From an uncultured Oscillibacter sp. (GTDB lineage Bacteria; Bacillota; Clostridia; Oscillospirales; Oscillospiraceae): a stretch of DNA of 64,000 nucleotides. How positions within the stretch are numbered: the stretch's first letter is position 1; the number at the start of each line of letters is the position of its first letter. The stretch spans positions 44,065 through 108,064 of the forward strand of contig CAJUMX010000011.1 of NCBI GenBank assembly GCA_910587705.1, given 5' to 3'. The notes beneath the pieces were generated by a model, which was not told the DNA's origin, did no database searches, and saw nothing but the letters and a program-made list of their open reading frames with translations. Positions 38,377 to 47,831 of this stretch are shown in pieces. The translations under genes were made by a program, and so were the position numbers.

Positions 38377-39618
38377 TCACGCCTCCCACTTTTTGAATAG
38401 CAGGCAGCCGTTGTGCCCACCGAAGCCCAGGGAGTTGGACAGGGCGCAGCGGATATCCGCCTCCCGGCCCTGCCCCGGCACCACGTCCAAGTCGCACTCC
38501 GGGTCCGGAATCTGATAGTTGATGGTGGCGGGAATGTATCCGTCCCGCAGGGCCAGGGCGGTGAAGATGGCCTCTACAGCCCCCGCCGCCCCCAGCATAT
38601 GGCCGGTCATGGACTTGGTGGAGCTGACCGCCAGCTTGTAGGCGTGGTCCCCAAACACCGTTTTGATGGCGGCAGTTTCCCCCGCGTCGTTTAAGTGGGT
38701 GGAGGTTCCGTGGGCGTTGATGTAGTCCACCTCCTCCGGTTTTACGCCGCCGTCGGCCAGGGCCATGGCCATGGCATCCGCGCCGCCGCTGCCGTCGGGC
38801 CGGGGTGCGGTCATGTGGTAGGCGTCGCAGGTGGCCCCGTAGCCGGTAATTTCCGCGTAAATCTTCGCTCCCCGGGCCAGGGCGTGGTCCAGCTCCTCCA
38901 GAAGAAGAATCCCCGCGCCCTCGCCCATGACAAAGCCGCTGCGCTCCGCGTCAAAGGGAATGGAGGCCCGGCTGGGGTCCGTGCTTTGGGACAGCGCCTT
39001 CATGGAGGTGAAGCCCCCCACCGCCAGAGGCGTCAGAGCTGTCTCGCTGCCGCCGCAGAGGCAGACGTCGGCATAGCCGTCCCGGATATAGTGGAAGGCG
39101 TCTCCCACGGCGTTGGTGCCTCCGGCGCAGGCGGTGACGGGGCAGGTGCACATTCCCCGGAAACCGGCGTCAATGGCCACCCGTCCGGCGGCCATGTTGC
39201 AGATGCCGGTGGGAATGAAGAAGGGAGACACCCGGTCCCAGCCCCGGGCCAAGCCCCGGTCATGCTCCTCCTCCGTGATGGCGATGCCGCCGATGCCGCT
39301 GGAGACCATGACGCCGCAGCGTTTCGCGTCGGCGTTTTCCACCTGGAAGCCGCTGTCCGCCAGGGCCTCCCGGGCGGCGGCCAGGGCAAACTGGGTAAAG
39401 CGGCCCATCCGCTTGGTCTCGGGCTTTCCAAAGAGGGCATCGGCGTCAAAGCCCTTGACCTCGGCGGCCAGCTGAACCTTCATTCCGGCGGGGTCATAGG
39501 CGGTGATGGGTCCAATGCCGCACACGCCCTCCCGGGCGGCCCGCCAGCTCTCCCCGGCGGTGAGACCCAGGGGCGTGACAGCCCCCAGGCCGGTGATGAC
39601 GACTCTGCGTCGTTCCAT
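38377..39618 (-). CDS. fabF: 3-oxoacyl-ACP synthase II FabF
   Basis: This 413-residue condensing enzyme elongates acyl-ACP. C164 in VTACAGGTNA is the nucleophile, and the two histidines are in INAHGTSTHLND and KSMTGHMLGAAG. The ATG at 39618 (AGGAGG at 7 nt) was preferred to a TTG two codons upstream that overlaps the ribosome-binding site. It lies between fabG and fabZ. Confidence 0.97.
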   Translation of the reverse strand: MERRRVVITGLGAVTPLGLTAGESWRAAREGVCGIGPITAYDPAGMKVQLAAEVKGFDADALFGKPETKRMGRFTQFALAAAREALADSGFQVENADAKRCGVMVSSGIGGIAITEEEHDRGLARGWDRVSPFFIPTGICNMAAGRVAIDAGFRGMCTCPVTACAGGTNAVGDAFHYIRDGYADVCLCGGSETALTPLAVGGFTSMKALSQSTDPSRASIPFDAERSGFVMGEGAGILLLEELDHALARGAKIYAEITGYGATCDAYHMTAPRPDGSGGADAMAMALADGGVKPEEVDYINAHGTSTHLNDAGETAAIKTVFGDHAYKLAVSSTKSMTGHMLGAAGAVEAIFTALALRDGYIPATINYQIPDPECDLDVVPGQGREADIRCALSNSLGFGGHNGCLLFKKWEA

Positions 39619-39633
39619 AGTCAAACCTCCTCG

Positions 39634-40380
39634 TTACATCGCCATGCCGCCGTCCACAGCCAGCACCTGGCCGGTGACATAGGCGGCGTCATCGCTGGCC
39701 AGGAATCCCACGGCCCGGGCCACGTCCTCCGGCCCGCCCAGGCGGCCCATGGGGATGCTCCCCTGGGCGGCGGAACGGGCGGCCTCGGACAGGGCCGCGG
39801 TCATGTCCGTCTCAATGAAGCCCGGAGCCACGGCGTTGACCGTCACGCCCCGGGAGGCCAGCTCCTTGGCCAGGGATTTCGTCATGCCGATCACCCCCGC
39901 CTTGCTGGCAGCGTAGTTCACCTGCCCGGCGTTGCCCCGGAGGCCCACTACGCTGCTCAAATTCACAATGCGGCCATAGCGCTGCTTCAGCATCAGCCTG
40001 GAAGCGGCCTTCATGCAGAGGAAGGCCCCCTTCAAATTGGCGGCCACCACGGCGTCGAAATCCGCCTCGCTCATGCGCATAAGCAGATTGTCCCGGGTGA
40101 TTCCGGCGTTGTTCACCAGAATGTCGATTCTTCCAAATACCTCAACCGCGGACTTTACCAGCGCATCCACCTGAACGGCGTCGGACACGTCGCACCGGAC
40201 CGCCAGGGCCTTGGTCCCCAGGGCCTCCACGGCCTGGACGGTCTCCTGAGCCGCCGCCTCGTTCCCAGCGTAGCAGAGGACCACATTGGCCCCTCCCGCC
40301 GCCAGCTCCAGGCAGACGGCCCTTCCGATGCCCCGGCTTCCGCCGGTGACGACGGCGGTCTTTCCCTCGAACTTCATCAT
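39634..40380 (-). CDS. fabG: 3-oxoacyl-ACP reductase FabG
   Basis: This 248-residue short-chain dehydrogenase reduces 3-oxoacyl-ACP with NADPH. The TGGSRGIG nucleotide motif (12-19) and the catalytic S142/S143, Y156 and K160 (YAASK) are present. Its start overlaps the fabD stop by ATGA; a second ATG lies one codon downstream. Confidence 0.97.
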   Translation of the reverse strand: MMKFEGKTAVVTGGSRGIGRAVCLELAAGGANVVLCYAGNEAAAQETVQAVEALGTKALAVRCDVSDAVQVDALVKSAVEVFGRIDILVNNAGITRDNLLMRMSEADFDAVVAANLKGAFLCMKAASRLMLKQRYGRIVNLSSVVGLRGNAGQVNYAASKAGVIGMTKSLAKELASRGVTVNAVAPGFIETDMTAALSEAARSAAQGSIPMGRLGGPEDVARAVGFLASDDAAYVTGQVLAVDGGMAM

Positions 40381-41315
40381 CCGTTCTCCTTTACCAGCCC
40401 TTCCAGGGCCTCCACGTCCGCCGGGGTCTCCACGGCGTAAACCGGGAGGCCGGGAACGGTCTTCTTCACAAAGCCGCTGAGGGCCTTCCCCGGCCCGATC
40501 TCCACCAGGGCATCCAGGCCCAGCTCTCCCATGCGGCGGATGGTGTCCTCCATAAAAACGCTGCTCTGGACCTGACGGACCAGCAGGGCGGGAATGGAAT
40601 CCTCCGCCCCCTTCTCCCGGCCCAGGCAGTTGAACAGGACGGGGATTTCAGGCTCCGCAAAGGAAATGCTCTGGAAATGGGCCTCCAGAGCCTCTCCGGC
40701 AGGCTTCATCAAAGGCGTATGGAAGGGGCCGCTGACCTTCAGGGGCATGCAGCGCTTTGCGCCCTGTTCCTTTGCCAGGGCGGCGGCCTTCTCCACCGCC
40801 GCCTTGTCCCCACCAATAACCAGCTGGCCGGGGCAGTTGTAGTTGGCGATAACCACGGTCCCCAGGTCCGCCGCCGCCTCGCAGGCCCTTTGCAGCGGCT
40901 CCCGGTCCAGGCCCAGGACGGCCATCATGGCGCTGTCATGGCCTTTCGCGGCCTCCTCCATGGCCTTCCCTCGGAAGGCCACCAGCCGCACCGCCGTCTT
41001 TGCGTCAAACACCCCGGCGGCGTGAAGGGCGGAGTACTCCCCCAAAGAGAGGCCCGCCGCCACAGCGGGAACAATCCCCTTTTCCCGCAGCACCGCCGTC
41101 AGCCCGGCGGCAAAGGCCACCATGCAGGGCTGGGTATAGCGGGTCTGGTTCAAAACGCCCTCCGGGTCCTCAAATGAGGTCCGTTTCAGGTCAAAGTCCA
41201 CCTCCGCCTGGGCGGCGCCCAGCACCTGCCGGAAGGTGGGATAGGTCTCGTACAAGTCCGCCCCCATGCCGGGGTGCTGGCTGCCCTGTCCGGCGTATAA
41301 GAAACCGAGCTTCAT
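40377..41315 (-). CDS. fabD: Malonyl-CoA:ACP transacylase FabD
   Basis: This 312-residue enzyme loads malonate onto ACP. S90 in the GLSLGEYSAL elbow is the acyl carrier and the partner histidine lies in SGPFHTPLM near residue 200. The start at 41315 overlaps the preceding oxidoreductase stop by ATGA and has GGAGG at 8 nt. Confidence 0.97.
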   Translation of the reverse strand: MKLGFLYAGQGSQHPGMGADLYETYPTFRQVLGAAQAEVDFDLKRTSFEDPEGVLNQTRYTQPCMVAFAAGLTAVLREKGIVPAVAAGLSLGEYSALHAAGVFDAKTAVRLVAFRGKAMEEAAKGHDSAMMAVLGLDREPLQRACEAAADLGTVVIANYNCPGQLVIGGDKAAVEKAAALAKEQGAKRCMPLKVSGPFHTPLMKPAGEALEAHFQSISFAEPEIPVLFNCLGREKGAEDSIPALLVRQVQSSVFMEDTIRRMGELGLDALVEIGPGKALSGFVKKTVPGLPVYAVETPADVEALEGLVKENG

Positions 41316-42400
41316 GGCGCGGTCCTCCATTCGTTTAAAATCTGGTCCATCTGCTCCTTGACCGTGGAAAGCGTGTTGACCTCCCCAGCATTGGCCCCGC
41401 AGAAGAAGAGGCCGTTTTCCCAGTCCCCCTCCACGGCGGCAATCAGCGCCTTGGAAATGCAGTAGGGGGCGGTCTTGCAGTCACAGGCGGCAAGGCAGCG
41501 GTCGCAGCGGGTGATTTTCGGCTGTGTTCCCGCCTCCACCCGCCGGATCAGCGGGCTTTTCAGGGCTCGTCCCGGCATGCCCACGGGGCTTTGGACGATG
41601 GTGATATCCTCCGCCTCCGCGTCCAGCAAAGCCCTCTTATAGCCGGAGCTGGCGTCGCACTCCTCCGTGGCGATGAAGCGGGTGGCAAACTGGGCCCCCG
41701 CCGCGCCCTGGTCCATATAGCGGCGCAGCTCCGCCCCGCTTTTCACACCCCCGGCCACAAAGACCGGGATATCCCGCCCGTACTTCTCCCGGAAGGGGGC
41801 CAGGGACTCCAGCACCTCCGCCAGCAAGGCGGACAGGGGGCGGGGCCGTCCCGCCTGGGCCTCCCGGGCCTCCTCGGGGGAAAAGCCCAGGTGCCCTCCG
41901 GCCAGGGGGCCCTCCAACACCACAAAGTCCGGGACCCGGCCATAGCGCCGGTCCCACAGCTTACAAATTAGGGCGGCGGAGCGGCCTCCGCTGACCACCG
42001 GGGCCAGGGCCGCGTCCTCGTTTCCCACCTCCGCCGCCAGGCCCGGCAGGTCCTTAGGGAGCCCCGCGCCGCATATCACCGCGTCCACCCCTGCCCGGAG
42101 GGCGGTGCGCACGCTGTCGGCGTACTGGGCGGCGGCCACCATGACGTTCACCGCCACCAGCCCCGCGCCCTTGGCAATCTCCTTCGCCCTGCCAATCTGC
42201 CGGACCAGGGCCCGGAGGTTGGCCTCCCGGGGATTCGTCGAAAAATCCACTTCCCGGAAGCCGCAGAAGGCGGCGGACAGGGTGCCCATGCCTCCGCCCG
42301 CGGCCACGGCGCCCGCCAGCCGCTCCAGGCTGACGCCGATGCCCATGCCGCCCTGGACAATGGGGAGAGGCAGGGTTTTCCCCCGAATCGTCACTGCCAT
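41312..42400 (-). CDS. Nitronate-monooxygenase-like FMN oxidoreductase in the fab operon
   Basis: This 362-residue TIM-barrel flavoprotein is a paralogue of FabK/2-nitropropane dioxygenase. It shares PIVQGGMGIGV at the start and FVAGGVKSGAELRR in the phosphate-binding region. It differs by a C-terminal cysteine cluster, CDRCLAACDCKTAPYC, that FabK lacks. The cluster might bind iron-sulfur or zinc. Many clostridial fab operons carry such a pair; whether this copy acts on enoyl-ACP, nitronates or something else is unknown. It overlaps fabK by 10 nt. Confidence 0.87.
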   Translation of the reverse strand: MAVTIRGKTLPLPIVQGGMGIGVSLERLAGAVAAGGGMGTLSAAFCGFREVDFSTNPREANLRALVRQIGRAKEIAKGAGLVAVNVMVAAAQYADSVRTALRAGVDAVICGAGLPKDLPGLAAEVGNEDAALAPVVSGGRSAALICKLWDRRYGRVPDFVVLEGPLAGGHLGFSPEEAREAQAGRPRPLSALLAEVLESLAPFREKYGRDIPVFVAGGVKSGAELRRYMDQGAAGAQFATRFIATEECDASSGYKRALLDAEAEDITIVQSPVGMPGRALKSPLIRRVEAGTQPKITRCDRCLAACDCKTAPYCISKALIAAVEGDWENGLFFCGANAGEVNTLSTVKEQMDQILNEWRTAP

Positions 42401-43329
42401 TCCTGGTGCACCTGTTCCAGAACGGCCTTTCCGCCGTTGTACAGCTCCTCAAAAATCTGCCGCAGAGGCCGAATCTCGTGGACCATGCCGGCCACCTGGC
42501 CCATCATGACGCTGCCCCGGTCCACGTCGCCCTCCAGCACCGCCCGGCGGAGACCGCCGATGGTGACGGTTTCCAGCTCCTCCAGGGTGGCGTTCCGCTT
42601 CTCCAGGGCCAGGTACTCCCGGGCCATCTTGTTTTTCAGCACCCGCACCGGCCCGCCGATGGAGCGGCCCGTGACGGTGGTGTCGCTGTCCTTGGCCTTT
42701 AGGACCGCCTGCTTGTAGTTCTCATGAATGGGGCACTCCGGGCTTGCCAGCAGGCAGGTGCCCACCTGCACGCCAGCGGCCCCCAGGGCCAGGGCCGCCG
42801 CCATCTGCCGCCCGTCGGCGATGCCTCCGGCGGCGATGACGGGCACGTCCACCGCGTCAATCACCTGGGGCACCAGTGCCATGGTGGTCATCTCCCCCAC
42901 GTGGCCCCCGGACTCCATGCCCTCGGCCACAAAGGCGTCCACGCCGTAGCGGCTGAGGCGCTTTGCCAGCACCGCCGCCGCGACGACGGGAATGACCTTG
43001 ATTCCCGCTTCCTTCCAGGCGGGGATGAACTGGCCGGGGTTCCCCGCGCCGGTGGTGACAACCTGCACGCCCTCGTCCAGAATCACCTGGGCGATGTCGG
43101 CGGCGCAGGGGTTCATCAGCATCAGGTTCACGCCAAAGGGCTTATCGGTCAGCTCCCGGGCCCGGCGGATCTCGCTCCGCACCCGGTCCGCGTCCCAGGC
43201 CCCGGTGGCAATCATGCCCAGGGCCCCGGCGTTGGAGCAGGCGGCGGCGAACTCGCCGGTGGCCACGTTGGCCATGCCGCCCTGGATAATGGGGAACTCG
43301 GTCCCCAGGATTTCGTTTAATTTCTTCAC
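42391..43329 (-). CDS. fabK: Enoyl-ACP reductase II FabK
   Basis: This 312-residue FMN enzyme catalyses the last reduction of each elongation cycle and is triclosan-resistant. IIQGGMANVATGEFA at the start, AEGMESGGHVGE with the catalytic histidine, and AAGGIADGRQMAAAL are FabK signatures. No FabI or FabL is present in the window, so FabK is the likely reductase of the operon. It begins 15 nt after fabH. Confidence 0.95.
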   Translation of the reverse strand: MKKLNEILGTEFPIIQGGMANVATGEFAAACSNAGALGMIATGAWDADRVRSEIRRARELTDKPFGVNLMLMNPCAADIAQVILDEGVQVVTTGAGNPGQFIPAWKEAGIKVIPVVAAAVLAKRLSRYGVDAFVAEGMESGGHVGEMTTMALVPQVIDAVDVPVIAAGGIADGRQMAAALALGAAGVQVGTCLLASPECPIHENYKQAVLKAKDSDTTVTGRSIGGPVRVLKNKMAREYLALEKRNATLEELETVTIGGLRRAVLEGDVDRGSVMMGQVAGMVHEIRPLRQIFEELYNGGKAVLEQVHQEWQ

Positions 43330-43344
43330 AGTATGTCTCTCCCC

Positions 43345-44295
43345 TCACGCGAACTCAATCAGGCATCCTCCCCAGGTCAGGCCGCCGCCGAAGCCCACGG
43401 CCAGAATCCGGCTGCCGGGGCCGATTTTTCCCTGCTCCCGGAGCTCGCTGAGGACCAGGGGAATGCTGGCGGCGGAGGTGTTGCCGTATTCGGCGATGTT
43501 TTTATAGTACTTCTCCGGCGGGATGCGGTATTTCCGCACCGCCAAGTCGATGATCCGGGCGTTGGCCTGATGGAAAACGAAGAAGTCCACGTCCTCTACA
43601 GTCCGGCCCGTCTTTTTCAGCACCTGGTCCACGCACCAGGGCACCGCCTCCACGGCGAACTTAAAGACCCGGGTGCCCTCCATGGAAATGAGGCCGGGCT
43701 CTCCTGCCCCCGGGCCGGGGAGGCGGAGCAGCTCGCCGCTGCCGTGACAGCCCATAATGGAGGAGATGGAGGGCCAGCCCTCCCGGCACTCCACCACGGC
43801 GGCCCCGGCTCCGTCTCCGAAGAGGATGCAGGTCCCCCGGTCGGACCAGTCGATGCAGCGACTTAAGTTTTCCGCCCCCACCACCAGTCCGAATTTCCGG
43901 GGGGAGGCGTTCAACAAACACTCCATGGTATGGAGGGCGAACAAAAAGCCGCTGCAAGCCGCCCCCAAATCGAAGCAGAGGATATCCTCCGGAAGCCCCA
44001 GCTCCCGCTGGAGCGTACAGGCGGCGGAGGGGACCATGGTTTCCGGGGTCACCGTGGCCACAATGCAGGCCCCGATTTCCTCCGGCGAGACCCCCGCGTC
44101 CGCCAGGGCCCGGTGGGCCGCCTGGGCGGTGATGGCGGAAAAGGTCTCCTCCCCGGCGCAGTGGTGCCGGGTTTGGATGCCGGTCCGGCTGGTAATCCAC
44201 TCGTCGTTTGTCTCCACAAGCTTCTCCAGGTCCTGGTTGCTCACCAGCTTACTGGGCACACCCCGGCCGGTCCCCCGAATTTTGATTCCGTTCAT
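43345..44295 (-). CDS. fabH: 3-oxoacyl-ACP synthase III FabH
   Basis: This 316-residue enzyme starts fatty-acid synthesis by condensing acyl-CoA with malonyl-ACP. C114 in GAACSGF, the histidine in FVFHQANARI and the asparagine in YGNTSAASI form the catalytic triad. It overlaps accA by ATGA. Confidence 0.97.
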   Translation of the reverse strand: MNGIKIRGTGRGVPSKLVSNQDLEKLVETNDEWITSRTGIQTRHHCAGEETFSAITAQAAHRALADAGVSPEEIGACIVATVTPETMVPSAACTLQRELGLPEDILCFDLGAACSGFLFALHTMECLLNASPRKFGLVVGAENLSRCIDWSDRGTCILFGDGAGAAVVECREGWPSISSIMGCHGSGELLRLPGPGAGEPGLISMEGTRVFKFAVEAVPWCVDQVLKKTGRTVEDVDFFVFHQANARIIDLAVRKYRIPPEKYYKNIAEYGNTSAASIPLVLSELREQGKIGPGSRILAVGFGGGLTWGGCLIEFA

Positions 44296-45104
44296 GACTC
44301 CTCCTTCGGGGGCACGCCCATCTTCCTGAATTTTTGATACCGCTTCTCCGCCAGGCTTCCGCTGCTCTCCTTCAAAAGCGCCGCCAAGTGGCGGCTTAAG
44401 GCGCGGTCCAGCTCCCGGAATGTAACCTCCGGGGCCAGGTGGGCCCCGCCCTCCGGCTCCGGGATCACGTCGTCCACAATCCCCAGGGCCAGCAGGTCCG
44501 GGGCGGTGAGCTTCATCAGCTCACAGGCCTCGGCGTGCCGCCCCGCGTCCCGCCAGAGGATGGAGGCGAAGCCCTCCGGGGAGAGGATGGCGTAAACCGC
44601 GTTTTCCAGCATCAGCACCCGATCGGCAACGCCCAGGGCCAGGGCCCCGCCGCTGTTGCCCTCGCCGGTGATGACGGCAATAACCGGCACCGTAAGGCGG
44701 CTCATCTCCATCAAATTCCGGGCGATGGCCTCCCCCTGTCCCCGGGCCTCCGCCTCCAGGCCGGGATAGGCCCCGGAGGTGTCGATAAAGGTGAGCACCG
44801 GGCGGCGGAACTTCTCCGCCTGCCGCATGAGGCGCAGGGCCTTCCGGTAGCCCTCGGGCCCCGGCATGCCGAAGTTGCAGCGGATGCTCTCCTCCGCCGT
44901 CTTCCCCTTCCGGGTGCCGATGACGGTGACGGGCCGCCCGTGGTACAGGGCGACGCCGGCTAAAATCGCCGGGTCCTCCCGGCAGAGGCGGTCCCCCTTC
45001 TGCTCGAAAAAGTCGGTGAAGAGGGCGCCGATGGTATCCGTAATATTGGGCCGCTGGGGGTGCCGGGCCGCGGCAACCCGCTCCGCGGCGGTAAGCTTGC
45101 TCAT
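44292..45104 (-). CDS. accA: Acetyl-CoA carboxylase, carboxyltransferase alpha subunit
   Basis: This 270-residue subunit, with AccD, transfers carboxyl from biotin to acetyl-CoA. Typical segments are GRPVTVIGTRKGK, TFIDTSGAYPGLEAEARGQGEAIA and GEGNSGGALALG. It is shorter than proteobacterial AccA because it lacks the N-terminal extension. It overlaps accD by ATGA. Confidence 0.96.
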   Translation of the reverse strand: MSKLTAAERVAAARHPQRPNITDTIGALFTDFFEQKGDRLCREDPAILAGVALYHGRPVTVIGTRKGKTAEESIRCNFGMPGPEGYRKALRLMRQAEKFRRPVLTFIDTSGAYPGLEAEARGQGEAIARNLMEMSRLTVPVIAVITGEGNSGGALALGVADRVLMLENAVYAILSPEGFASILWRDAGRHAEACELMKLTAPDLLALGIVDDVIPEPEGGAHLAPEVTFRELDRALSRHLAALLKESSGSLAEKRYQKFRKMGVPPKEES

Positions 45105-45955
45105 GGGCGGCCTCCTTTCTCGTGGAGCCGCAGGAGGCGGCTCAGGGTCTCCCGGAGCTCTCCCCGGGGGACCACCGCGTCCACAAAGCCGTGCTCCTCC
45201 TGGTATTCCGCCCGCTGGAAGCCCTCCGGCAGGGTCTCGCCGATGGTCTGCTGAATCACCCGGGGCCCGGCAAAGCCGATCAAGGCCCCCGGCTCCGCCA
45301 GGATGATGTCTCCCAGGGAGGCGAAGCTGGCGGTGACGCCGCCGGTGGTGGGGTCCGTCAGGACGGAGATGTACAACAGCCCCTTCTCCGAAAACCGAGC
45401 CAGGGCGGCGGAGGTTTTCGCCATCTGCATCAGGGACAAAATGCCCTCCTGCATCCGGGCCCCGCCGCTGGCGGAGAAGAGGATCAAGGGCAGCTTGTTC
45501 TTCGCCGCGTACTCAATGGCCAGGGTGATCTTCTCCCCCACGGCGGCGCTCATGCTGCCCATGAAAAAGCGGCTGTCCAGCACGCCCGCCACGCACCTCC
45601 GTCCGCCGATGGTCCCGGTGGCGGTGACGGCGGCCTCCGTGAGGCCGGTTTTCCGCTGGGCCAGGCGCTGCTTCTCCCGGTAACCGGGGAAGGCCAGGGG
45701 ATCGGCGGCGGGAAGCTTCTCATTCAGCTCCCGGAAGCTGCCGGGGTCCAGGATGGTGCTGAGCCGGTAATAGGCCCCGATGGGAAAATGATAGCCGCAG
45801 AGAGGGCAGACGGAGAGATTCCCCGCCACGTCCTTCCGCTGGCTCTCCCCGCCGCACTTGGGGCAGGCCACCAGCTGGTCCCCGGGAACGTAGTTGTCCC
45901 GGATGGCCTTCATGGCCAAAAGCCGGGCCCGGCGCTTGGCAAAGATACTGCTCAT
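45101..45955 (-). CDS. accD: Acetyl-CoA carboxylase, carboxyltransferase beta subunit
   Basis: This 284-residue subunit has an N-terminal zinc ribbon (C31, C34, C50, C53) and a crotonase-like domain with GGARMQEGILSLMQM. The start at 45955 overlaps the accC stop by ATGA and has a GGAGG upstream; a longer frame to 46036 would overlap accC heavily and was rejected. Confidence 0.96.
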   Translation of the reverse strand: MSSIFAKRRARLLAMKAIRDNYVPGDQLVACPKCGGESQRKDVAGNLSVCPLCGYHFPIGAYYRLSTILDPGSFRELNEKLPAADPLAFPGYREKQRLAQRKTGLTEAAVTATGTIGGRRCVAGVLDSRFFMGSMSAAVGEKITLAIEYAAKNKLPLILFSASGGARMQEGILSLMQMAKTSAALARFSEKGLLYISVLTDPTTGGVTASFASLGDIILAEPGALIGFAGPRVIQQTIGETLPEGFQRAEYQEEHGFVDAVVPRGELRETLSRLLRLHEKGGRP

Positions 45956-47337
45956 GCCTCCGCCTCCTTCTCCTCCACCCGGCGGCTGAAGTCCAGCAGC
46001 TCCGCCAGGTGCGCGTCCAAAAAGCCCGTGGTGCACCGGCCCCGGACGAAAACGGGGTGGAATAAAATCTCATAGGACAGCTCCGCGTTGGTGGGGAAGC
46101 CCTCCAGGGTGAATTCCTCCAAACAGCGGCGGAGCTTGCGAATGGCCTCCAGCCGGGTGGCCCCGTGGGCCAGGACCTTGGCGGCCAGGGAATCGTAATA
46201 GGGGGACATGGTACAGCCATTGTACAGGCAGGAGTCCACCCGGACCCCCGCGCCGCCGGGGAAGTGGAGGAACTCCACCTTGCCGGGGCAGGGCCGGAAG
46301 TCCCCGTGGGGGTCCTCGGCATTGATCCGGCACTCCATGGCGCAGCCCCGGATCGTTACGTCCTCCTGGCGGATATCCAGAGGCAGGCCGGAGGCAATCC
46401 GCAGCTGCTGGCGCACCAGATCCACTCCGGTGACCAGCTCCGTGACCCCGTGCTCCACCTGGATGCGGGTGTTCATCTCCATGAAATAGAAATTCTCCCC
46501 GTCCACCAGGAATTCCACGGTCCCGGCCCCCTCATAGCCCACGGCCTCCGCCGCCCGGACGGCGGCTTCTCCCATGGCCTTTCGCAGGGCGGGGCTGAGG
46601 CCGGGGGCGGGGGCTTCCTCCATCAGTTTCTGGTTCCGCCGCTGGACGGAGCAGTCCCGGTCCCCCAAGTGGATGGTATGTCCCTGGCGGTCTGCCAGAA
46701 TCTGCACCTCCACGTGCCGGGGATTCAGCACCAGCTTCTCCAGGTACATCTCGTCGTTTCCAAAGCAGGCCGCGGCCTCCGCCTTGGCCTCGGCGTAGGC
46801 GGCGGGCAGCGCGTCCGGGCCGTCACAGCGGCGGATGCCCCTTCCCCCGCCTCCGGCGGAGGCTTTCAGCAGCACCGGCCAGCCCACGGCCTCCGCCGCC
46901 GCCAGGGCCTCCGCCGCCGAGGAGACGGGGCCGTCGGACCCCGGCGTCACCGGGACCCCCGCCGCCTTCATCAAATCCCGGGCGGCGGACTTGGAGCCCG
47001 CCTTTCGGATCGCCTCCCCGGAGGGGCCAATGAAGGTCAGCCCCGCCTTGGCGCAGGCGTCGGAAAAGTCCGCATTCTCGGAGAGAAAGCCGTAGCCCGG
47101 GTGTATGCCGTCGCAGCCGGTGGCCAGGGCCGCCGTCAGCAGGGCGTCCTGATTCAAATAGCTGTCCGCCGCCCGGGCGGGGCCGATGCAGACAGACTCC
47201 GTGGCCAGCTGGACATGGAGGGCCTCCGCGTCCGCCTCGGAATAGGCGGCTACGGTTTCGATCTCCAGCTCCCGGCAGGCCCGGAGGACCCGGAGGGCAA
47301 TCTCCCCCCGGTTGGCGATGAGGACCCGCTTCAGCAT
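45952..47337 (-). CDS. accC: Acetyl-CoA carboxylase, biotin carboxylase subunit
   Basis: This 461-residue ATP-grasp enzyme carboxylates biotin on AccB. The start VLIANRGEIALRVLRACRE, the glycine-rich KASAGGGGRGIR loop and MNTRIQVEHGVTE are family motifs. Length is standard. It overlaps accB by 7 nt, so the acc subunits are translated in a coupled series. Confidence 0.97.
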   Translation of the reverse strand: MLKRVLIANRGEIALRVLRACRELEIETVAAYSEADAEALHVQLATESVCIGPARAADSYLNQDALLTAALATGCDGIHPGYGFLSENADFSDACAKAGLTFIGPSGEAIRKAGSKSAARDLMKAAGVPVTPGSDGPVSSAAEALAAAEAVGWPVLLKASAGGGGRGIRRCDGPDALPAAYAEAKAEAAACFGNDEMYLEKLVLNPRHVEVQILADRQGHTIHLGDRDCSVQRRNQKLMEEAPAPGLSPALRKAMGEAAVRAAEAVGYEGAGTVEFLVDGENFYFMEMNTRIQVEHGVTELVTGVDLVRQQLRIASGLPLDIRQEDVTIRGCAMECRINAEDPHGDFRPCPGKVEFLHFPGGAGVRVDSCLYNGCTMSPYYDSLAAKVLAHGATRLEAIRKLRRCLEEFTLEGFPTNAELSYEILFHPVFVRGRCTTGFLDAHLAELLDFSRRVEEKEAEA

Positions 47338-47750
47338 GGCCGATAGCGCATCAGCGCCTCGCCAAAGGCCGCCAGCTCCCCGTTGGCCTTTAGCACCTCT
47401 TCGATCACGCAGTCACAGGGGGCGGGAACCTCGATCATGGTTTTCATGGCCTCGATGAGGCAGACGGTCTGTCCCTTTTTCACCCTGTCCCCCGGCGCGA
47501 CGAAGGGGGGCTGCTCCGGGGCGGGGGCGGCGTAAAAGGTGCCCACCAGCGGCGCGGTGACAGCAGGGGCCTCCTCCGCCTTCGGAGCCGCCGCCGGGAC
47601 GGCGGGCACGGGAACCATGGCGGGTGCGGCCGCCGGAGCGGGGGCCGCCTTTTCCAGTTCTATTTTAAAATCCCCCTGTGACAGCTTTAGCTTCTGCAAG
47701 CCGCTGGCGTCAAAGCGGGCCATAAGGTCATACAGTTCCTGGTTGGTCAT
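47331..47750 (-). CDS. accB: Biotin carboxyl carrier protein of acetyl-CoA carboxylase
   Basis: This 139-residue protein has an N-terminal helical segment (1-35), a Pro/Ala-rich flexible linker (36-65) and a C-terminal biotinyl domain in which K103 of the EAMK motif is the biotin site. The start at 47750 follows AAAGGA; a longer frame to 47828 lacks support. Confidence 0.96.
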   Translation of the reverse strand: MTNQELYDLMARFDASGLQKLKLSQGDFKIELEKAAPAPAAAPAMVPVPAVPAAAPKAEEAPAVTAPLVGTFYAAPAPEQPPFVAPGDRVKKGQTVCLIEAMKTMIEVPAPCDCVIEEVLKANGELAAFGEALMRYRPC

Positions 47751-47831
47751 ATTTGTTCCTTTCCAAGCCCGCCGCCCCGCTGTCGTCAACGGGGCGGCAC
47801 TTCGCGGAAATGTAGGTTTCGGCGGCACGGT

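Noticed and set aside
45956..46036. Longer accD start
   Set aside because: It would extend into accC and lacks a ribosome-binding site; the ATGA overlap at 45955 is typical for this operon.
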